A stretch of DNA of 64,000 nucleotides. It comes from Streptomyces pseudovenezuelae. GTDB taxonomy: Bacteria > Actinomycetota > Actinomycetes > Streptomycetales > Streptomycetaceae. Where the stretch lies: NCBI RefSeq assembly GCF_001513955.1, contig NZ_KQ948146.1, positions 637,663-701,662 on the forward strand, given 5' to 3'. The first letter of the stretch is position 1; the number at the start of each line of letters is the position of its first letter. Both the position numbers and the translations under genes were made by a program. The notes beneath the pieces are model-generated. The model had not been told where the DNA came from. It saw nothing but the letters and a program-made list of their open reading frames with translations, and did not search any database. Below are positions 16,310 through 24,653 of the stretch, piece after piece.

Positions 16310-18187
16310 ATGGATCATCCGCGGCGGCCGTCCGTACGGCACTTCGACCACTGCCCCTGGCTCTTCGCCGCCGAGGCGACCGAGGAACAGCGTGCCGCGC
16401 AACGGCAGGTGCAGCGGGCGGTCGGCGGCGACACCGGGATCGGCGAACGGTGTTACGTCGCCGAGTCCGCGGCGGTGTTCCCGGACCGGCTGCGGCTCGG
16501 CGACGACTCGTACATCGCCGCGCACGCCTATGTCACCGGGGAGCTGAGCACGGGCTCCCACTGCACGCTCAACCCCTTCACCACGGTGCGCGGGAACGTC
16601 GTACTGGGCACCGGCGTCCGCATCGGCGCCCACACCTCGCTGCTCGGCTTCAACCACTCCATGGCACCCGACCGGCCCGTCTTCCGCCAGCCGCTCACCA
16701 GCCGGGGCATCCGGGTCGGGGACGACGTCTGGATCGGCTCGCACGTGATCGTCGTGGACGGCGTCACCGTCGGCGACCACTGTGTGATCGGAGCGGGAGC
16801 GGTGGTCACACGGGATCTGCCGGCATGGTCGGTGGCGGCGGGGAATCCGGCCCGGGTCCTGCGGGACCGGCGGGAGACGCGGACGGCCGGGGGCCCGCAG
16901 GCCGTGACGACAGGGGCAGGGACACGGCCGGACGGCGCCCACCGGACGGAGGCAGCCGCGCCGGCCGGGAGCGACTCGGCGCGGGCACCGCTGGAACGGG
17001 GGGAGGCGCGCGCGGCCGGACCCGCGGAGGCGGCCACTCTTCGGCAGCGGACACCGTCACGAGGGGGTCCTGGTCCTGTGCCCGTCCTCGGCCCGGACCC
17101 CGGCGCACGCGGCCTGACCGTCTTCGCCGACACCGCCCGGGCCCAGGTGGGCGAGCTCCTCGACCGTTGCTGGGACGGGGAGCGCTACGTCGACCGGCCC
17201 GGTGCCGTGCCCACCGTGCGGGCCCACTGCGACGCCGTGGAGATCGCCGATCTGCTGCTCGGGGCCGTGCCGGAGCAGCTGTCCGCCGGGGAGCACATCC
17301 GGCGGCTGAGCGGGCTCCAGGATCCGGCCAGCGGTCTCGTGCCGGAGTTCGGTGAACCGCTTCCGGTGGCGGACACCGACGGGTTCATCGGCGAGGGCGC
17401 GGCGCTCTATCACGTGCTGTGCGTGGGGTACGCCCTTGATCTGCTGGGCCCCGGCTTTCCTCATCCGGTGCGTGGTGTACGGGACATGACGGGACGTCAA
17501 CTCGTCGAGCGACTGCAGGCGTTGCCCTGGCGTACGGGGGCGTGGGGTGCCGGTGCCTGGGTCGACAGCCTCGCCACCGCTGTCCATTGGAACCTGCGGC
17601 ACGGTGACGGCGGGTCCGGGGCGCCGGAGTCGCTGTTCGGCTGGTTGCTGACCCGGGTCGATCCATGGACCGGGATGTGGGGCAGCCCGTCGGCCGAGGA
17701 GGGCCGGCTCCAGGTGGTCAACGGGTTCTACCGGCTGACGCGGGGATCGTTCGCACAGTTCGGTCTGCCGGTGCCTCATCCGGAACGGGTCGTGGACGCG
17801 GTCCTGGACCACGCGCGCGACGCCCGGCATTTCGGTCCGGGGCGGGAGAACGCCTGCAATGTGCTCGACGTCGCCCATCCGCTGTGGCTGTGCACCCAGC
17901 AGCTCGGCGGCCGTGCCGGTGACGGCTACCGGTCCGGCGAGATCCGCGACTGGGCCGAGCGGCAGCTGGCCGGGGTGCTGCCGCGCTGGCAGGACGGCCG
18001 GGGCTGCGGCTTCGGTCCTGGCGCCGCGGGACCGGGCCCCGAGCCCGGGCTCCAGGGCACCGAGATGTGGCTGGCCATCGTCTGGTACCTGGCCGACCTG
18101 CTGGGCCGCTCCGCCGAGCTCGGCTACCGCCCCCGCGGCATCCACCGCCCCGAACCGGCCCGGCAGGGGATCGAGGGGCCTGGGTGA
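16310..18187 (+). CDS. Hexapeptide acyltransferase fused to an alpha-helical C-terminal domain
   Basis: 625 residues in one continuous frame. Residues about 40-185 are a left-handed beta-helix acyltransferase (repeats such as LRLGDDSYIAAHAYV, GIRVGDDVWIGSHVIVVDGV, GDHCVIGAGAVVTRDLPAWS, ending AAGNPARVL), the LacA/NodL/maltose-acetyltransferase type. Residues about 186-262 are a low-complexity A/G/P/R linker. Residues about 265-600 are helical with many W, H and G (AWGAGAWVDSLATAVHWNL, VDPWTGMWG, NGFYRLTRG, GTEMWLAIVWYLADLLG), resembling an alpha/alpha toroid as in glycan-active or cyclase enzymes. I do not recognise that domain. Substrate unknown; O- or N-acylation of a glycan is one possibility. 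Confidence 0.8.
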   Translation: MDHPRRPSVRHFDHCPWLFAAEATEEQRAAQRQVQRAVGGDTGIGERCYVAESAAVFPDRLRLGDDSYIAAHAYVTGELSTGSHCTLNPFTTVRGNVVLGTGVRIGAHTSLLGFNHSMAPDRPVFRQPLTSRGIRVGDDVWIGSHVIVVDGVTVGDHCVIGAGAVVTRDLPAWSVAAGNPARVLRDRRETRTAGGPQAVTTGAGTRPDGAHRTEAAAPAGSDSARAPLERGEARAAGPAEAATLRQRTPSRGGPGPVPVLGPDPGARGLTVFADTARAQVGELLDRCWDGERYVDRPGAVPTVRAHCDAVEIADLLLGAVPEQLSAGEHIRRLSGLQDPASGLVPEFGEPLPVADTDGFIGEGAALYHVLCVGYALDLLGPGFPHPVRGVRDMTGRQLVERLQALPWRTGAWGAGAWVDSLATAVHWNLRHGDGGSGAPESLFGWLLTRVDPWTGMWGSPSAEEGRLQVVNGFYRLTRGSFAQFGLPVPHPERVVDAVLDHARDARHFGPGRENACNVLDVAHPLWLCTQQLGGRAGDGYRSGEIRDWAERQLAGVLPRWQDGRGCGFGPGAAGPGPEPGLQGTEMWLAIVWYLADLLGRSAELGYRPRGIHRPEPARQGIEGPG

Positions 18188-18365
18188 GAAGGCCGCCGGT
18201 GCGGCAGTCCTCGCCTTGGAGCGCCCGGCGTCCTCTCCGTACGGAGCGCCTCCCGCCACGGACCGAGCCGCTTCCTTACCGGTACCGGGGCGGGAGCCGT
18301 CCGGACCTTCGCAGCCAAGTCGCCGCCGGCCCCGTAAAGGTTGCCGCCGCGACACGCCGATTTAC

Positions 18366-18405
18366 GAAAAGGGCCCCCGCGGGCTCTCGCCCGCGAAGAC
18401 CCTTC
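18366..18405 (-). terminator. Intrinsic terminator downstream of tRNA-Pro
   Basis: Read on the minus strand after the tRNA: outer pairing AAGGG/CCCTT (18400-18404 with 18369-18373) around an inner 7-bp stem CGCGGGC / GCCCGCG with a 4-nt loop (18378-18395), followed by TTTT. The same structure follows the second tRNA-Pro at 54.8 kb with one compensatory base-pair change. Confidence 0.85.
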
Positions 18406-18411
18406 GCACCG

Positions 18412-18485
<74 letters not shown>

Positions 18486-18585
18486 GTGCGCTGCCCCGCG
18501 GTGGACCGCGGGAACGCGCGTACCGAACTTTACCCCACGTCGGGGGCCGGACCGAAGCCCGCGCCGGGCGCGGCACAATCGACGT

Positions 18586-19104
18586 ATGGCCAGTACATCC
18601 TCAGGACGGCAGACGGGCGCGCGGGACCGCGACAGCGAGGGACGGGCCCGCAACGCCCGGCCGCGGGACGGGCTCGGACGGCCGCTCCCCTATGGCGCCG
18701 ACGGCGTCGCGCGGCAGCCGGAGGGGGTGCTGCGCACCCCGCGGGAGACGGTGGCCGAGGCTCAGGAACTGCTGGACGCGGGGCGCCCGTTCCATGCGCA
18801 CGAGGTCTTCGAGGACGCCTGGAAGGCGGGTCCCGACGAGGAACGGGCCCTGTGGCGGGGGCTCGCCCAGCTGGCGGTGGGGCTGACCCACGCGGCCCGC
18901 GGGAACATCACGGGCGGCGCGAGGCTGCTGCGGCGCGGCGCCGGGGCCGTGGAGGAGTGGGCCGCGTCGGCCGCCGGGCGGGGGCAGCCGTACGGGCTGG
19001 ACCTGGCCGGGCTCACCGAGTGGGCACGGCAGCTGGCGGAGGAGGTGGAGCGGACCGGAGCGGCGGTGGACGCACAGGTCCGCGGGCCTCGGCTGCGGGG
19101 GTGA
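18586..19104 (+). CDS. DUF309 protein
   Basis: 172 residues. The DUF309 core is visible as AQELLDAGRPFHAHEVFEDA followed by WKAGPDEERALWRGLAQLAVGLTHAARGN, with the characteristic HAHEVFE[D/E]xW motif at about residues 71-80. The family is small and alpha-helical, of unknown biochemical function. The first about 50 residues are charged and poorly structured. The ATG at 18586 comes 7 nt after a -10-like CACAAT (18573-18578), so the mRNA may be leaderless. It is divergent from tRNA-Pro and 92 bp upstream of cobF. Confidence 0.82.
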   Translation: MASTSSGRQTGARDRDSEGRARNARPRDGLGRPLPYGADGVARQPEGVLRTPRETVAEAQELLDAGRPFHAHEVFEDAWKAGPDEERALWRGLAQLAVGLTHAARGNITGGARLLRRGAGAVEEWAASAAGRGQPYGLDLAGLTEWARQLAEEVERTGAAVDAQVRGPRLRG

Positions 19105-19184
19105 CGGGAGGGCAGGGTGGGCGCCGCGGGGCAGCTCCGGGCGCGATGCCCGGACGCGGTGCCGTCGCTGTCAGTGGCGTGGGG

Positions 19185-19190
19185 CAGACT
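19185..19190 (+). promoter_or_regulatory. Likely leaderless -10 element for cobF
   Basis: CAGACT ends 6 nt before the GTG at 19197, the spacing expected when transcription begins at the start codon. There is no Shine-Dalgarno-like stretch. I could not place a convincing -35. Confidence 0.4.
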
Positions 19191-19196
19191 CGGGGT

Positions 19197-19970
19197 GTGC
19201 GAAAGATTCATGTCATCGGTATCGGCGCGGGCGACCCCGAGCAGCTCACCCTCCAGGCGGTCAGGGCGCTGCGGAGCACGGACGTGTTCTTCGTCCTGGA
19301 CAAGGGCGAGGTGAAGAGCGATCTCACGCAGCTGCGCCGGGACATGCTGGACGCACACATACCGGAGGGGTCCTACCGGGTGGTGGAGGCCCGGGACCCG
19401 GAGCGGGACCGCGGTGCGGGCGGCTCCGCCTACTCCCCCGCCGTCGGCGACTGGCGCAGCGCCCGCGCCGACATCTACGAGCGGCTGATCGCCGAGGAGC
19501 TGGGCGATCAGGAGAGCGGCGCGTTCCTGGTGTGGGGGGATCCGGCGCTGTACGACAGCACCCTCGGCATCCTGGAGGAGATCCTGGAGCGCGGCTCGGT
19601 GTCCTTCGAGTACGACGTCGTGCCCGGCATCAGCAGTGTGTCGGCGCTGGTGGCACGGCATCGCACCGGCCTGAACCGGGTCGCGCGGCCCGTGCAGATC
19701 ACCACCGGGCGGCGCCTGGCCGAGGGGTTTCCGGAGGGTGTGGACGACGTGGTGGTGATGCTCGACGCCCACCAGGCGTTCCGGGCGTACGCCGACCAGG
19801 ACATCGACATCTACTGGGGCGCCTACATCGGCACCCCGGACGAGATCCTCGCCTCCGGTCCGATCGCCGAGGCCGCGCCCCGGATCGAGCGGTTGCGGGC
19901 CGAGGCCAGGGAGCGCAAGGGCTGGATCATGGACACGTATCTGCTGCGCCGCCGTCCGCGGCAGCGGTAG
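19197..19970 (+). CDS. cobF: Precorrin-6A synthase (deacetylating)
   Basis: 257 residues from a GTG that sits immediately after a leaderless-type -10. It is a tetrapyrrole methylase-fold protein with an N-terminal IHVIGIGAGDPEQLTLQAVRAL glycine loop and the central FLVWGDPALYDSTLGILEEI and YDVVPGISSVSALVARH motifs that bind SAM. CobF methylates C1 of precorrin-5 and removes an acetyl unit in aerobic cobalamin synthesis. The enzyme for the following reduction step, CobK, is encoded nearby on the opposite strand, which supports this role. The remaining cob genes are not in the window. Confidence 0.9.
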   Translation: MRKIHVIGIGAGDPEQLTLQAVRALRSTDVFFVLDKGEVKSDLTQLRRDMLDAHIPEGSYRVVEARDPERDRGAGGSAYSPAVGDWRSARADIYERLIAEELGDQESGAFLVWGDPALYDSTLGILEEILERGSVSFEYDVVPGISSVSALVARHRTGLNRVARPVQITTGRRLAEGFPEGVDDVVVMLDAHQAFRAYADQDIDIYWGAYIGTPDEILASGPIAEAAPRIERLRAEARERKGWIMDTYLLRRRPRQR

Positions 19971-20010
19971 GCACCGGGAGGGCGGCGGGCACCCGGGCGG
20001 ACCGCCCCGC

Positions 20011-20385
20011 ATGCACGGATGGTCCAGCGAGGTGGAACTGCACACCCGGGTGGTCGGCCATGCCGGCCTCGGCATGATCGCCGCGCGCCGCCGGCTGCCG
20101 CCCCAGGTGCTGCTGCCGGTCTTCGACCGCATGGTCGACGAAGGCTTCCTGACCCGCGACGGCCATCTCCTCTCGCACACCCGGGCGGGTGCGCGAGAGG
20201 CCCGGGTCATCGGCGAGGCGTGGGGCTCCTGGCTGGCGGAGCGGGTCCAGCAGGACCTCGGCCGCCCGTCGGACGCGGATCTGCGGGCCGCGGTGGACAC
20301 GATCGCCAAGCGCCTCCTGGTGGAGGACCTCAACAGCGGACTGCCGCAGCGGACACGGGAGTTGACGGGCAGCGCGGCCGCCTGA
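20011..20385 (+). CDS. Small winged-helix-like protein resembling MFS C-terminal extensions
   Basis: 124 residues, hypothetical. The middle (PPQVLLPVFDRMVDEGFLTR then DGHLLSHTRAG) looks like a winged helix. The end (AWGSWLAERVQQDL then DADLRAAVDTIAKRLLVEDL) closely resembles the cytoplasmic C-terminal extension found on many actinobacterial EmrB/QacA-type drug exporters. Here it stands alone, with no transporter upstream. It may be a free-standing regulator or the relic of a transporter gene. The start at 20011 has only a weak ribosome-binding site. It lies between cobF and cobK. Confidence 0.55.
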   Translation: MHGWSSEVELHTRVVGHAGLGMIAARRRLPPQVLLPVFDRMVDEGFLTRDGHLLSHTRAGAREARVIGEAWGSWLAERVQQDLGRPSDADLRAAVDTIAKRLLVEDLNSGLPQRTRELTGSAAA

Positions 20386-20417
20386 AAAGCGGGGCCGTGG
20401 TCCGCGTGCGGGCTCCG

Positions 20418-21164
20418 TCATCGCGGGGTGAGGTCGAGCCACCTCTGTACTCCCGCCACGTCCGGCACCGCCGTCACCCCGTCCGGGAGGGCCGGTCGGC
20501 GTACGACCACCACGGGCAGGGCCAGCTCGCGGGCGGCCGTGAGTTTGGCGGACGTGGCCGCTGCCCCGCTGTCCTTGGTGACCAGGACGTCGATGCGGTG
20601 CTCGTGGAGGAGCGCCGACTCGTCGGCCACCGTGAACGGGCCGCGGGCCAGGAGGACTTCGGTGTGCGGGGGCAGGGGCGGCTCGGGCAGCTCCACCGAC
20701 CGTACGACGAAGTGCAGTGCGGTGAGAGGGGCGAAGGCGGCGAGCTCCATGCGGCCGGTGGTCAGGAACACCCGCCGGCCGAGGCCCGGCAGCAACCGGG
20801 CGGCCTCGTCGAGGGAGTCGACCGGATGCCAGCGGTCCCCCGGTCCGGGCCGCCAGCCCGGGCGGCGCAGCACCACCGAGGGCACACCGGTCGCCGCGGC
20901 CGCCCGGGCCGCGTGGGCGGTGATCGCGCGGGCGAAGGGATGCGTGGCGTCGACCAGTGCGTCGACCTGCTCCTCCCGCAGCCAGTCGGCCAGCCCCTCC
21001 GCCCCGCCGAACCCTCCGACCCGGACCTCCCCCGCCACCGCGCCCGGCCGGGTCACCCGCCCCGCGAGGGAGGTGGTGACGCGCCACCCCGGCCGCGACG
21101 CGAGCGCGGCGGCCAGTTCGCGGGCCTCGGTGGTGCCGCCGAGGATGAGGATGTGCGGGGACAT
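20418..21164 (-). CDS. cobK: Precorrin-6A reductase
   Basis: 248 residues, normal length for CobK/CbiJ. Signatures are HILILGGTTEARELAAAL at the N-terminus, VDALVDATHPFARAITAHAA near residue 75, and FLTTGRMELAAF and VTKDSGAAATSAKLTAAREL towards the C-terminus. It reduces precorrin-6A with NADPH in aerobic vitamin B12 synthesis. Product and substrate link it to cobF on the facing strand, although the two are separated by the small winged-helix-like gene. I saw no cobalamin riboswitch in the 139-bp region between it and the next divergent gene (21165-21303). Confidence 0.92.
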   Translation of the reverse strand: MSPHILILGGTTEARELAAALASRPGWRVTTSLAGRVTRPGAVAGEVRVGGFGGAEGLADWLREEQVDALVDATHPFARAITAHAARAAAATGVPSVVLRRPGWRPGPGDRWHPVDSLDEAARLLPGLGRRVFLTTGRMELAAFAPLTALHFVVRSVELPEPPLPPHTEVLLARGPFTVADESALLHEHRIDVLVTKDSGAAATSAKLTAARELALPVVVVRRPALPDGVTAVPDVAGVQRWLDLTPR

Positions 21165-21303
21165 GGCGGGAAGCGTACGAGGTCCCAGGCGCGAGACGGC
21201 ACGGCGGGTGGGCGACTGCGGCCGACGGCCGCGCTCCTCCTGGCAGGGCGTCCTTGGCGCGCGGCAACGGGCGTTCCCACCCGTTCCTGGTTAGGGTCCG
21301 GGC

Positions 21304-22098
21304 ATGGCATCCGTGCGCGCGGTCCTGATCGACATCGACGGAGTTCTCACCGTGTCGTGGGAGCCGCTGCCGGGGGCGGTGGCGGCGGTGCGGGAGCTCC
21401 GGGAGGCCGGTCTCGGCGTGGCGCTGGTGACGAACACGACCTCGCGGACCCGGGCGTCGATCGCCTCGGTGCTCGCGGGGGCGGGGTTTTCCGTGCAGGC
21501 GCAGGACATTCTCACCGCGCCCGCGGCCACCGCCTCATATCTGGCCGAGCACTGCCCCGGCGCCCGCTGCACGCTGCTGAACAGCGGGGACATCGCCGAG
21601 GATCTCGCGGACGTCACGCTGGTCGGCGGCGAGGCCGAGGAGGTCGATGTGGTCGTCCTCGGTGGCGCGGGACCCGAGTTCGGTTACCCGGCGCTCAACC
21701 AGGCCTTCGGGCACCTGCAGCGCGGGGCCCGGCTGGTGGCGATGCACCGCAATCTGTACTGGCGTACCGCCGACGGGCTCCAGCTCGACGCCGGGGCCTT
21801 CCTGGCCGGTCTGGAGCAGGCCGCCCGGACCGAGGCCGAGGTCACCGGCAAGCCGTCGCCCGCGTTCTTCGAGGCGGCGCTCGCCCGGCTCGGGGTCGGG
21901 GCGGACCAGGCACTGATGGTGGGCGACGACATCGAGTCGGACGTACTGGCCGCCCAGCGCGCCGGGCTCACCGGGGTGCTCGTGAGGACCGGGAAGTACC
22001 TCCCGGAGACCCACCGCTCGGCGAGCGGCAGGCCCGACCACGTGATCGACTCCATCGCGGACCTGCCGGCGCTGCTCGGCGCGTCAGCGCAGCAGTAG
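21304..22098 (+). CDS. HAD-superfamily hydrolase (subclass IIA, LHPP-like)
   Basis: 264 residues. HAD motifs: LIDIDGVL (nucleophile aspartate, residues about 8-15), VTNTTSRTRASI (motif II), GKPSPAFFEAAL (lysine, motif III) and MVGDDIESDVLAAQRAGL (motif IV). A large cap insertion between motifs II and III marks subclass IIA, as in NagD and LHPP phosphatases. Likely a phosphatase of small phosphorylated metabolites; substrate unknown. Its 3' end overlaps the convergent TSUP transporter gene by 15 bp. Confidence 0.87.
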   Translation: MASVRAVLIDIDGVLTVSWEPLPGAVAAVRELREAGLGVALVTNTTSRTRASIASVLAGAGFSVQAQDILTAPAATASYLAEHCPGARCTLLNSGDIAEDLADVTLVGGEAEEVDVVVLGGAGPEFGYPALNQAFGHLQRGARLVAMHRNLYWRTADGLQLDAGAFLAGLEQAARTEAEVTGKPSPAFFEAALARLGVGADQALMVGDDIESDVLAAQRAGLTGVLVRTGKYLPETHRSASGRPDHVIDSIADLPALLGASAQQ

Positions 22099-22857
22099 CT
22101 GTACGCCGCCCACGACCGTCGCCGCGATCACGAGCTGTTCGAAGAGCCGCTGGTTGATCCGGTGCACCGCCCATTTGCCGAGGAACGCCCCGGGCACCAC
22201 GAACGCCACGAGGGCGAGGTCGAGCAGCAGCGAGCGGCCGTCGATCAGGCCGAGGCCGACGCTGAAGGGCACCTTGGAGACGTTGACGATCAGGAAGAAG
22301 AACGCCGAGGTGCCGAGGAAACCGAGCTTGCGGAAGCCAGCCGACAGCAGGTACATCGACATCACCGGGCCGCCGGCGTTGGCGACCATGGTGGTGAAGC
22401 CGCCGAGCACACCGTAGGAGCGGGCCTTGATCCGGCCGGTTCGGGTGGCGACCGAGTCGGGTTCCTCCTCGGTGTCGGCCGTGCGGCGGCGCCACACCGT
22501 CACCGCGGCCATGAAGAGGAGGATCGCGCCGATCGAGGTGCGGACGATCCCGTCGTCCGCCCACTGCAGGAACAGCGTGCCGGCGACCACGCCGACCGCG
22601 ACCGCGGGGAACAGGCGCCAGAGGGTGGGCCAGTGGGCGTGCCGTCGGTAGGTGAGCACCGCGAGCAGGTCCCCGGCGATCAGGATCGGCAGCAGCGCGC
22701 CGGTGGAGGCGCGGGCGGGCAGCACCGCGGCGAAGATCGCGAGGCTGACCGTGTTGGCCCCGCTGACGGCCGTCTTGGAGAAGCCGACGAGCAGGGCCGC
22801 GGCGGCGAGCGCGGCGAACTCCCAGCCGGAAATGTGCCAGAGCGTCATCGTGTCCAT
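22084..22857 (-). CDS. TSUP (TauE/SafE) family membrane transporter
   Basis: 257 residues with about 8 membrane segments. The family pattern is visible: LLVGFSKTAVSGANTVSLAI near residue 25, and the second repeat starting YGVLGGFTTMVANAGGPVMS near residue 145, ending KWAVHRINQRLF. TSUP proteins move sulfite, sulfoacetate or related organic anions. Which one is not determinable here. It stands alone, with its tail overlapping the HAD gene. Confidence 0.85.
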   Translation of the reverse strand: MDTMTLWHISGWEFAALAAAALLVGFSKTAVSGANTVSLAIFAAVLPARASTGALLPILIAGDLLAVLTYRRHAHWPTLWRLFPAVAVGVVAGTLFLQWADDGIVRTSIGAILLFMAAVTVWRRRTADTEEEPDSVATRTGRIKARSYGVLGGFTTMVANAGGPVMSMYLLSAGFRKLGFLGTSAFFFLIVNVSKVPFSVGLGLIDGRSLLLDLALVAFVVPGAFLGKWAVHRINQRLFEQLVIAATVVGGVQLLLR

Positions 22858-22987
22858 GCGGAGACCGATGCTAGGTGGAGGTAAGAGATCTTGTCAGTGC
22901 CGTCTCGCCGAGTGGTCCTGTTGGAGTCGTCGGACTCGGCCCCCTCGTGACTCCCGGCCGTCGTCATCGAGGGACGGAGCGGCTTTA

Positions 22988-23009
22988 ATCGACACCGCAT
23001 CGACACCGC
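22988..23009. repeat. Tandem 11-bp direct repeat upstream of the lipase gene
   Basis: ATCGACACCGC occurs twice head-to-tail at 22988-22998 and 22999-23009, one helical turn apart, 33 bp before the ATG at 23042. The first copy overlaps a TTTAAT that could be a -10. This geometry suits a regulator binding the same face of the helix. Nothing else is evident in 22858-23041. Confidence 0.5.
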
Positions 23010-23041
23010 GAGTTTCGGACTGCGACGCAGCGGGAGCAGAC

Positions 23042-23842
23042 ATGGCCGAGCACGTCCTCACCGGAAGCAACGGCCCTCTCGCCGTGCGCGAGTGGCCGCA
23101 CGACCACCCCCGGTACCTGGCCCTCGTGGTGCACGGATACGGGGAGCACGTCGGCCGGTACGAAGAACTCGCCGGGGTCCTCGTGGCGCACGGAGCGGCC
23201 GTCTTCGGGCCCGATCACGCCGGGCACGGGAAGTCCGCCGGGGAACGGGTCCTGATCGAGGACTTCGAGGACGTGGTCACGGACGTGCACGCGGTGGCGG
23301 CCCTGGCGCGGAGCGTCCACCCCGGTGTCCCCCTCGTCATGGTCGGGCACTCCATGGGCGGTCTGATCGCCGCCCGCTTCGCCCAGCGGTACGGCACCGA
23401 GCTCGCCGCGCTCGTGCTGTCGGGTCCGGTGATCGGCGCCTGGGAGCTGCCCGGGGCGCTGCTCGCCCTCGACGAGATCCCGGACACGCCCGTCAGCCCG
23501 GCCTCCCTCTCCCGTGACCCGGCGGTGGGCGCCGCCTACCGGGCGGACCCCCTCGTCTGGCACGGCCCGATGAAGCGCCCGACGGTGGAGGCGTTCGCCC
23601 GCACCCTGGAGACCGTGTCGGGGGGCGGTGACGTCGGCCCGCTCCCGCTGCTGTGGCTGCACGGCGACGACGACCGGCTGGTACCTCTCGGAGGGAGCCG
23701 CGTCGGCATCGAGGGGATCAGGGGCGGAACGTTCACCGAGCGGATCTACTCCGGAGCCCGGCACGAGGTGTTCCACGAGACGAACAAGGCGGCCGTCTTC
23801 GCAGACGTGACGGACTTCCTCGACGAGGTGCTCACAGGCTGA
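23042..23842 (+). CDS. Alpha/beta hydrolase, monoacylglycerol-lipase-like
   Basis: 266 residues; the ATG follows GGGAGCAGAC. It has the serine hydrolase fold with an LVVHGYGEHVGRY oxyanion-hole loop, nucleophile elbow VGHSMGG (serine near residue 101), the acid in LWLHGDDDRLVP and the histidine in SGARHEVFHE. The spacing and the HGxxEHxxRY element match bacterial monoacylglycerol lipases (YtpA/PldB group). It has no signal peptide, so it is cytoplasmic, probably acting on monoacylglycerols or lysophospholipids. The WhiB gene follows 44 bp downstream. Confidence 0.88.
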   Translation: MAEHVLTGSNGPLAVREWPHDHPRYLALVVHGYGEHVGRYEELAGVLVAHGAAVFGPDHAGHGKSAGERVLIEDFEDVVTDVHAVAALARSVHPGVPLVMVGHSMGGLIAARFAQRYGTELAALVLSGPVIGAWELPGALLALDEIPDTPVSPASLSRDPAVGAAYRADPLVWHGPMKRPTVEAFARTLETVSGGGDVGPLPLLWLHGDDDRLVPLGGSRVGIEGIRGGTFTERIYSGARHEVFHETNKAAVFADVTDFLDEVLTG

Positions 23843-23886
23843 GACACCACAGTTTGCACGAGTACGCCCGGGGCACCCGCGCCCCC

Positions 23887-24144
23887 ATGGAGTGGTTGCG
23901 TCGAGCGGCCTGCGTGGGAGAGGACCCCGAGCTGTTCTTCCCCGTGGGCACGCAAGGACCCGCGCTGCGGGACACCGCGGCGGCGAAGCGCGTCTGCGCC
24001 CGCTGCCCGGTCGCCCCCGAGTGCCTCGATCTGGCGCTCAGCGGTGGGCAGACCTCGGGCGTGTGGGGCGGGACCTGCGAACAGGAACGCGACGAACAGC
24101 TCCGTACGGGCATTGACCATGCCAGAAGGAGGAGCACGGTATGA
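23887..24144 (+). CDS. WhiB-family iron-sulfur transcription factor
   Basis: 85 residues. The four cluster cysteines are C9, C37, C40 and C46 (C-X27-C-X2-C-X5-C, in ACVG and RVCARCPVAPEC), followed by the GVWGG turn near residue 60. DPELFFPVG near the N-terminus and the overall length resemble WblE-type members. These proteins bind a [4Fe-4S] cluster and act with the primary sigma factor. The last codon and stop overlap the dps start as ATGA, so synthesis of the two is probably coupled, suggesting a shared redox or iron response. Confidence 0.93.
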   Translation: MEWLRRAACVGEDPELFFPVGTQGPALRDTAAAKRVCARCPVAPECLDLALSGGQTSGVWGGTCEQERDEQLRTGIDHARRRSTV

Positions 24145-24620
24145 CTGTGGTCAGGAGCACCCTGTCCGACTCGGCCCGCGAGACGGCCGGGGAGGCCCTG
24201 CAGAACACCCTGGTGGATCTGATCGGTCTGTCGTTGATCGGAAAGCAGGCGCACTGGAACATCGTGGGCCCGCGTTTCCGGTCCATCCACCTGCAGCTGG
24301 ACGAGGTGGTGACGACGGCCCGCTCGTTCTCCGACACGGTGGCGGAGCGCGCCGCGGCCCTGGGTGTGCCGCCGGACGGCCGGCCCGAGTCGATCGCCGC
24401 CGCGTACACGCTGCCCGGCTCGAAGGGCGGCTGGATCCGCGACGACGAGGTCGTCCGGCTGATCGTGGAGACGCTGGAGGCGGCCATCGGCCGACTGCGC
24501 GAGCGCATCGAGGCCACCGAGAAGGCCGACCCGGTCACGCAGGACCTGCTGATCGGCATCACCGCCGAGCTGGAGAAGCAGCGCTGGATGTTCGAGGCCG
24601 AGAACTGGCCCCGGGACTGA
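24141..24620 (+). CDS. dps: Dps-type miniferritin
   Basis: 159 residues. It has the Dps ferroxidase pattern in KQAHWNIVGPRFRSIHLQLD followed by EV (His near residue 39, His near 50, Asp/Glu at 54-55) and a C-terminal EKQRWMFEAENW helix. Dps dodecamers oxidise ferrous iron with peroxide, store it and protect DNA. The N-terminal tail has no obvious lysine cluster for DNA binding. AAGGAGGAGC lies inside the WhiB coding region and serves as the ribosome-binding site; the two genes overlap by 4 bp. Confidence 0.92.
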   Translation: MTVVRSTLSDSARETAGEALQNTLVDLIGLSLIGKQAHWNIVGPRFRSIHLQLDEVVTTARSFSDTVAERAAALGVPPDGRPESIAAAYTLPGSKGGWIRDDEVVRLIVETLEAAIGRLRERIEATEKADPVTQDLLIGITAELEKQRWMFEAENWPRD

Positions 24621-24653
24621 CCGTCCGCACACACCCACCGAAAGGCGCATGCG

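Noticed and set aside
16310..18187. Acyltransferase plus second gene joined by a frameshift or lost stop
   Set aside because: The frame is open throughout the linker and the linker has the low-complexity character of a genuine interdomain segment; a real fusion is simpler.
21165..21303. Cobalamin riboswitch near cobK and cobF
   Set aside because: No B12-box-like sequence or long structured leader was seen on either strand.
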